Part shown: in pieces, positions 51,211 to 54,416 of the stretch
Layout: every line of letters starts with the position of its first letter
Numbering within the stretch: position 1 is the stretch's first letter
NCBI RefSeq assembly: GCF_029868745.1
Contig: NZ_JARWOP010000071.1
Location: forward strand, 1 to 54,416
DNA length: 54,416 nucleotides
Reading direction: 5' to 3'
DNA from: Nocardia wallacei
GTDB lineage: Bacteria > Actinomycetota > Actinomycetes > Mycobacteriales > Mycobacteriaceae
Translations under genes and position numbers: made by a program
Notes under the pieces: model-generated
Database searches by the model: none
Told to the model about the DNA's origin: nothing
Seen by the model: only the letters and a program-made list of their open reading frames with translations

Positions 51211-52128
51211 GTGATCGAGAGTAATGCCGCCCGGGCGGCGGTTCCGGGGAGTGGAACCGAGCCGGGGACGGACCCGGCCCTGCTGCGGCTGGTGCTGGGC
51301 ACGCGGCTGCGGCGGTTGCGCGAGGCCGCGGGGATCAGCGGGCAGGCCGCCGGCCGGGCCATTCGCGCGTCGCATTCGAAGATCAGCCGCCTGGAGGCCG
51401 GGCGGGTCGGGTTCCGGGCCATCGACATCGACGATCTGCTGTCGCTGTACGGAGTCGAAGATCCAGACACCCGGGCCGACTTCCTCCGCCTCGCGAAGCG
51501 GGCCAACGCCACCGGCCGCTGGCAGGTCGACGGCGACCTGGGGGCCCAGCGGCTGGACACGTACCTGGCGCTGGAGGACGCGGCCGCGCTGCTGCGCTCG
51601 TATTCGCCGGGCGTGCTGCCGGACCTGCTGCAGACGGCGGCCTACGCGCACGCGGTGGCCGCGATCGCCCGGCCGGGTCCGACCGCGGATATCCAGCGCC
51701 GCGTCGAGCTGCTGATGCGGCGGCAGCGCCTGCTGCAGCGTCCGGGCGCGCCCAAGGTCTGGCTGGTGATCGAGGAGGCGGTGCTGCGCCGGCCGTTCGG
51801 CGGCACGGGGGTGTGGCAGGACCAGCTGGACCACGTGGCCGCGGTCGCGGCCGCCGGTGACGCCATCGTGCAGATCGTGCCCGACCACGTCGGCGGTCCG
51901 GCGATCAGCTCGGTCCCGTTCACACTGCTGCGCTTCGCCGAACAGGACCTGGGCGACATCGTCCACCTGCATCACGCCACCGGCGCGCAGTTCCTCGACC
52001 GCCGCGCCGACCTGGACGCCTACCACGCGATCTGGGACCGATTGTGCGTGCACGCCAGTCCGCCCGATCAGAGCCTGGAGCTGATCACCGCGCTGGCCAC
52101 CGGCCGATCCGCGCGCGCTGCCCGATAG
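51211..52128 (+). CDS. HTH (XRE-type) regulator with DUF5753 domain
   Basis: The 305-residue protein has an N-terminal HTH (L-R-R-L-R-E-A-A-G-I-S, then S-H-S-K-I-S-R-L-E-A-G-R). A DUF5753 domain (about 105-290) carries S-P-G-V-L-P-D-L-L-Q-T, V-I-E-E-A-V-L and F-A-E. This is the Scr1-type regulator family typical of actinobacteria, usually tied to morphological or accessory functions. The GTG at 51211 has AGGAGG about 8 bp upstream. Confidence 0.93.
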   Translation: MIESNAARAAVPGSGTEPGTDPALLRLVLGTRLRRLREAAGISGQAAGRAIRASHSKISRLEAGRVGFRAIDIDDLLSLYGVEDPDTRADFLRLAKRANATGRWQVDGDLGAQRLDTYLALEDAAALLRSYSPGVLPDLLQTAAYAHAVAAIARPGPTADIQRRVELLMRRQRLLQRPGAPKVWLVIEEAVLRRPFGGTGVWQDQLDHVAAVAAAGDAIVQIVPDHVGGPAISSVPFTLLRFAEQDLGDIVHLHHATGAQFLDRRADLDAYHAIWDRLCVHASPPDQSLELITALATGRSARAAR

Positions 52129-52260
52129 CGGAAGGGTATCGCCGCAGGCTGCGTGGGCATTCTGCGAAATGTTCTGCATGCCAACAACTTTCGGCCTCCA
52201 CACGGCATTCGCGCACTAGAGCGGCACGACGAACTGCGGTGTCGTGATTAGGGTGGATGT

Positions 52261-52743
52261 GTGAATGTTGAAGTGACACCGTTACCTGGTATCGGTGTGC
52301 GTAAGGAATTTTTGTCGGCTTCTTCCCGGCGGCGGGTCGGGGTCATCGATCATAAAGACGGCACGATCGACCTGATCGTGAGCAAGCCCAGCAACCCCGA
52401 TGTGACCGATCAGATCTCCCTGTCGGCGCACGAGGCCTCGGTACTGGCCAACCTGCTCGGCGCGCCGCAACTGGTGGCGCAATTGCAGGAAGAGCACCGC
52501 GATCTCGACGGTGTCACCACTCGGCAGCTGGGCATCCGAACCGGCTCCCCGTTCGTCGACCGCCCGCTGGGCGACACCCGGATGCGTACGCGGACAAAGG
52601 TTTCCGTCGTCGCGGTGGTGCGTTCCGGGCATCCCATCCCGTCGCCCGGCCCGGAGTTCGTGCTGGCGGCCGGGGACGCGCTGGTGATCGTCGGTACCGT
52701 GGCGGGCCTGACGGCGGCCGCCGATATCCTCGCGGACGGCTGA
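52261..52743 (+). CDS. KhtT-like regulatory subunit with TrkA-C (RCK_C) domain
   Basis: The 160-residue cytosolic protein ends in an RCK_C/TrkA-C domain (V-S-V-V-A-V-V-R-S-G, F-V-L-A-A-G-D-A-L-V-I-V-G). It matches KhtT/AmhM-type gating subunits of K+/H+ antiporters. GTG start at 52261. The antiporter gene follows after 4 bp, so the two are clearly cotranscribed. Confidence 0.9.
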   Translation: MNVEVTPLPGIGVRKEFLSASSRRRVGVIDHKDGTIDLIVSKPSNPDVTDQISLSAHEASVLANLLGAPQLVAQLQEEHRDLDGVTTRQLGIRTGSPFVDRPLGDTRMRTRTKVSVVAVVRSGHPIPSPGPEFVLAAGDALVIVGTVAGLTAAADILADG

Positions 52744-52747
52744 GCCC

Positions 52748-53950
52748 GTGGTGGAACAGGACACCGCGCTCGCACTGGTGCAGTTGGGCGCGGTATTTTT
52801 CGGGCTCGGACTGCTGGGCCGGCTGGCGGCGCGGATCGGGATGTCGCCCATCCCGCTGTACCTCATCGGCGGCCTCGTCTTCGGCACCGGCGGGCTGGTG
52901 CAACTGCATCAGGTGGATCAGTTCATCCACCTCGCCTCCGAGATCGGGGTCGTCCTGCTGTTGCTGCTGCTCGGGCTGGAATACAGTGCCGCCGAGCTGG
53001 TGACCGGGATGCGGGCCTCCTGGCTGGCCGGCGTCGTGGATCTGGTGCTGAACGCGACACCGGGTGTGCTGGTCGCGCTGCTGCTGGGTTGGGGATTCGT
53101 CGGCGCGGTGGCGATGGCCGGGGTCACCTACATCTCCTCGTCGGGCATCGTCGCGAAGGTGCTCAACGATCTGGGCCGGGTCGGCAACCGGGAGACGCCC
53201 ACGATTCTGTCGATCCTGGTGTTCGAGGATCTCGTGATGGCGGGCTACCTGCCGGTGCTGACCGCGGTGCTGGCCGGGGTCGGCTTCGTCTCCGGACTGA
53301 AGACGCTCGGGATCGCGCTGGTGGCGGTGACCGTGGTGCTGGTGGTCGCGCTGCGATACGGCCGGTTCGTCTCCGCCATCGTCGACAGCGAGGATCGCGA
53401 GATCTTCCTGCTGAAGCTGCTCGGCTCGGCGCTGCTGGTCGCCGGGGTCGCCTCCACGCTGCAGATCTCGGCCGCGGTCGGCGCGTTCCTGCTCGGGATC
53501 GCCATCTCCGACACCACGGCCCATACCGCGGCGAAGATTCTCGAACCGCTGCGCGACCTGTTCGCCGCGCTGTTCTTCGTGCTGTTCGGCCTGAGCACCG
53601 ATCCGAAGAGTATTCCGCCGGTGCTGGGCTGGGCCGTCGTGCTCGCCGTGGTCACCGTGGTGACGAAGGTGGCGACGGGCTGGTGGGCGGCCAAACGCGC
53701 CGGAGCCTCCCGCTACGGCCGGGCTCGAGCCGGTACGGCGCTGGTGGCCCACGGCGAGTTCTCCATCGTCATCGCCGGACTGGCCGTCGCCGCCGGGGCG
53801 GTGCCGGACGAGTTCGCGGCGCTGGCCACCACCTATGTGCTGCTGATGGCCGTGCTCGGACCGATCGCCGCCCGCGTGACGGAGCCGATCCTGGTGTGGG
53901 TCGACCGTCGTCGTCCCGCGCGGGTCGGGGACCGCAGCCCGGCCGGCTGA
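52748..53950 (+). CDS. CPA2-type cation:proton antiporter (KhtU-like)
   Basis: The 400-residue protein has about 12 helices and CPA2 landmarks: L-L-L-L-L-G-L-E-Y-S, S-S-G-I-V-A-K and L-V-F-E-D-L, where the Asp is part of the ion site. The C-terminal RCK domain found in Kef proteins is absent, which fits the KhtTU arrangement in which it is a separate subunit. It probably exports K+ under alkaline or electrophilic stress. Confidence 0.92.
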   Translation: MVEQDTALALVQLGAVFFGLGLLGRLAARIGMSPIPLYLIGGLVFGTGGLVQLHQVDQFIHLASEIGVVLLLLLLGLEYSAAELVTGMRASWLAGVVDLVLNATPGVLVALLLGWGFVGAVAMAGVTYISSSGIVAKVLNDLGRVGNRETPTILSILVFEDLVMAGYLPVLTAVLAGVGFVSGLKTLGIALVAVTVVLVVALRYGRFVSAIVDSEDREIFLLKLLGSALLVAGVASTLQISAAVGAFLLGIAISDTTAHTAAKILEPLRDLFAALFFVLFGLSTDPKSIPPVLGWAVVLAVVTVVTKVATGWWAAKRAGASRYGRARAGTALVAHGEFSIVIAGLAVAAGAVPDEFAALATTYVLLMAVLGPIAARVTEPILVWVDRRRPARVGDRSPAG

Positions 53951-53968
53951 GCGGTCACCGCCGGCTGG

Positions 53969-54050
53969 TGGGGGCCGGGCCCCCCACCCCCGCGCCCCCC
54001 CCCGCCGCCGCCGGCCCCCCCCCCCCCCCCCCCCGGCGGGGGGCGGGGTT
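53969..54050. repeat. Low-complexity poly-C/poly-G block
   Basis: The block contains runs of C, including 9 C at 53995-54003 and 20 consecutive C at 54015-54034, flanked by short G runs. Such a homopolymer is out of keeping with the rest of the window. It may be a sequencing or assembly artefact rather than biology. Confidence 0.7.
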
Positions 54051-54084
54051 GTGCGTGGCGGCTTGCCTCCCCTACCTGCGCTCA

Positions 54085-54416
54085 TCAACCCACCGCGGCA
54101 GTACCGGCGATCTCGAATCCGGACGGAATCGCGAACTCTGGATGTGGGTCGAGGCTCACCCGGTACACGACACGTTCGCCGTTGAACGCGGTACGGCCGT
54201 GTAGCCAACGGTGATTGTGCAAGACGTAGATAGCCGGAGGAGCCTCCGAAAAGTACTGTGCGAGGACGGGATAGGACGGGTAAGGCTTCAGGGCGGTTCG
54301 CAGTGAGGTCGGCGTAGACGTCGCGTCCGTCGATGACGAGACACTCTCCGCCGGAGGTGCTCTTTCGGGCGCAGACGACCAAGAGCAGGGCGGGTGGGTC
54401 GATGACGCCGGATCGG
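54085..54416 (-). pseudogene. TauD/TfdA-like dioxygenase, C-terminal part, frame-disrupted and cut by the window edge
   Basis: One minus-strand frame from the window edge encodes C-A-R-K-S-T-S-G-G-E-C-L-V-I-D-G-R. Another, ending at the stop 54085-54087, encodes A-I-Y-V-L-H-N-H-R-W-L-H-G-R-T-A-F and V-V-Y-R-V-S. Both are TauD/TfdA-type segments, the second with the C-terminal metal-ligand His and the 2-oxoglutarate-binding Arg. They sit in different frames with too few residues between them, so there is a deletion or frameshift near 54250. This could be real decay or an assembly error, given the nearby poly-C block. Confidence 0.6.

Noticed and set aside
1..54416. tRNA, rRNA, CRISPR arrays, insertion sequences and prophage genes
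   Set aside because: No T-loop-like tRNA signature in a plausible context, no regularly spaced repeats, no transposase, integrase or phage structural motifs were seen by eye.

Overview
The window is high-GC DNA, densely packed with genes on both strands. It reads as chromosomal sequence from a mycolic-acid actinomycete, most probably Nocardia. The reasons are a KasA/KasB-type ketosynthase beside a FadD32-like fatty acyl-AMP ligase and a DesA-type acyl-ACP desaturase, DUF732 and DUF4352 exported proteins, HTH-DUF5753 and DUF5919 regulators, PF04672 methyltransferases and BVMO-type flavoproteins. I found no rRNA, tRNA, CRISPR array, transposase or phage gene.

Layout. 1-5.5 kb: the end of a protein with three carboxypeptidase-regulatory-like (beta-sandwich) repeats, overlapping a YceI protein; a DHFR-like/AraC-DinB pair; small exported proteins. 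5.7-9.9 kb: a Fic protein with a large AT-rich palindrome in front of it, an Excalibur lipoprotein, an inositol-monophosphatase-like/DUF5919 pair and two small genes. 9.9-18.2 kb: a six-gene oxidative operon (PF10118 protein, ferredoxin reductase, aldehyde dehydrogenase, BVMO-like flavoprotein, SDR, acyl-CoA ligase) divergent from a TetR gene, with nested palindromes between them. 18.4-25.5 kb: lipid genes (desaturase, ketosynthase, acyl-AMP ligase, thiolase). 25.7-40.3 kb: mostly housekeeping or transport genes, including an MFS transporter fused to a near copy of the repeat cassette at the window start, LipB, a DUF475/TerC-like protein, a lytic transglycosylase, a BCCT osmolyte transporter and a lipase.

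40.3-45.2 kb is the most interesting region. A minus-strand operon encodes a polytopic protein carrying D-x3-H-x12-H and D-x3-H-x13-H, the ligand spacings of the CuC and CuD copper sites of PmoC (particulate methane monooxygenase). It also encodes an exported protein with a PmoB-like layout (soluble domain, two membrane helices, soluble domains with paired H...HxH motifs), two small membrane-anchored periplasmic proteins that share a motif, and a MarR regulator. No PmoA-like gene is present. I propose an undescribed, PmoA-less relative of the copper membrane monooxygenases, or a copper-handling complex derived from one. This rests on motifs and topology alone.

45-54.4 kb: a TetR/MpaB-like oxygenase pair, a secreted lipase, hypothetical proteins (one of lower GC, with an HTH and one membrane helix), a second PF04672 methyltransferase, an HTH-DUF5753 regulator divergent from a small gene across a striking alternating purine-pyrimidine tract, and a KhtT/KhtU-like K+/H+ antiporter pair. 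The right end has a suspicious poly-C block and a frame-disrupted TauD-like dioxygenase remnant.
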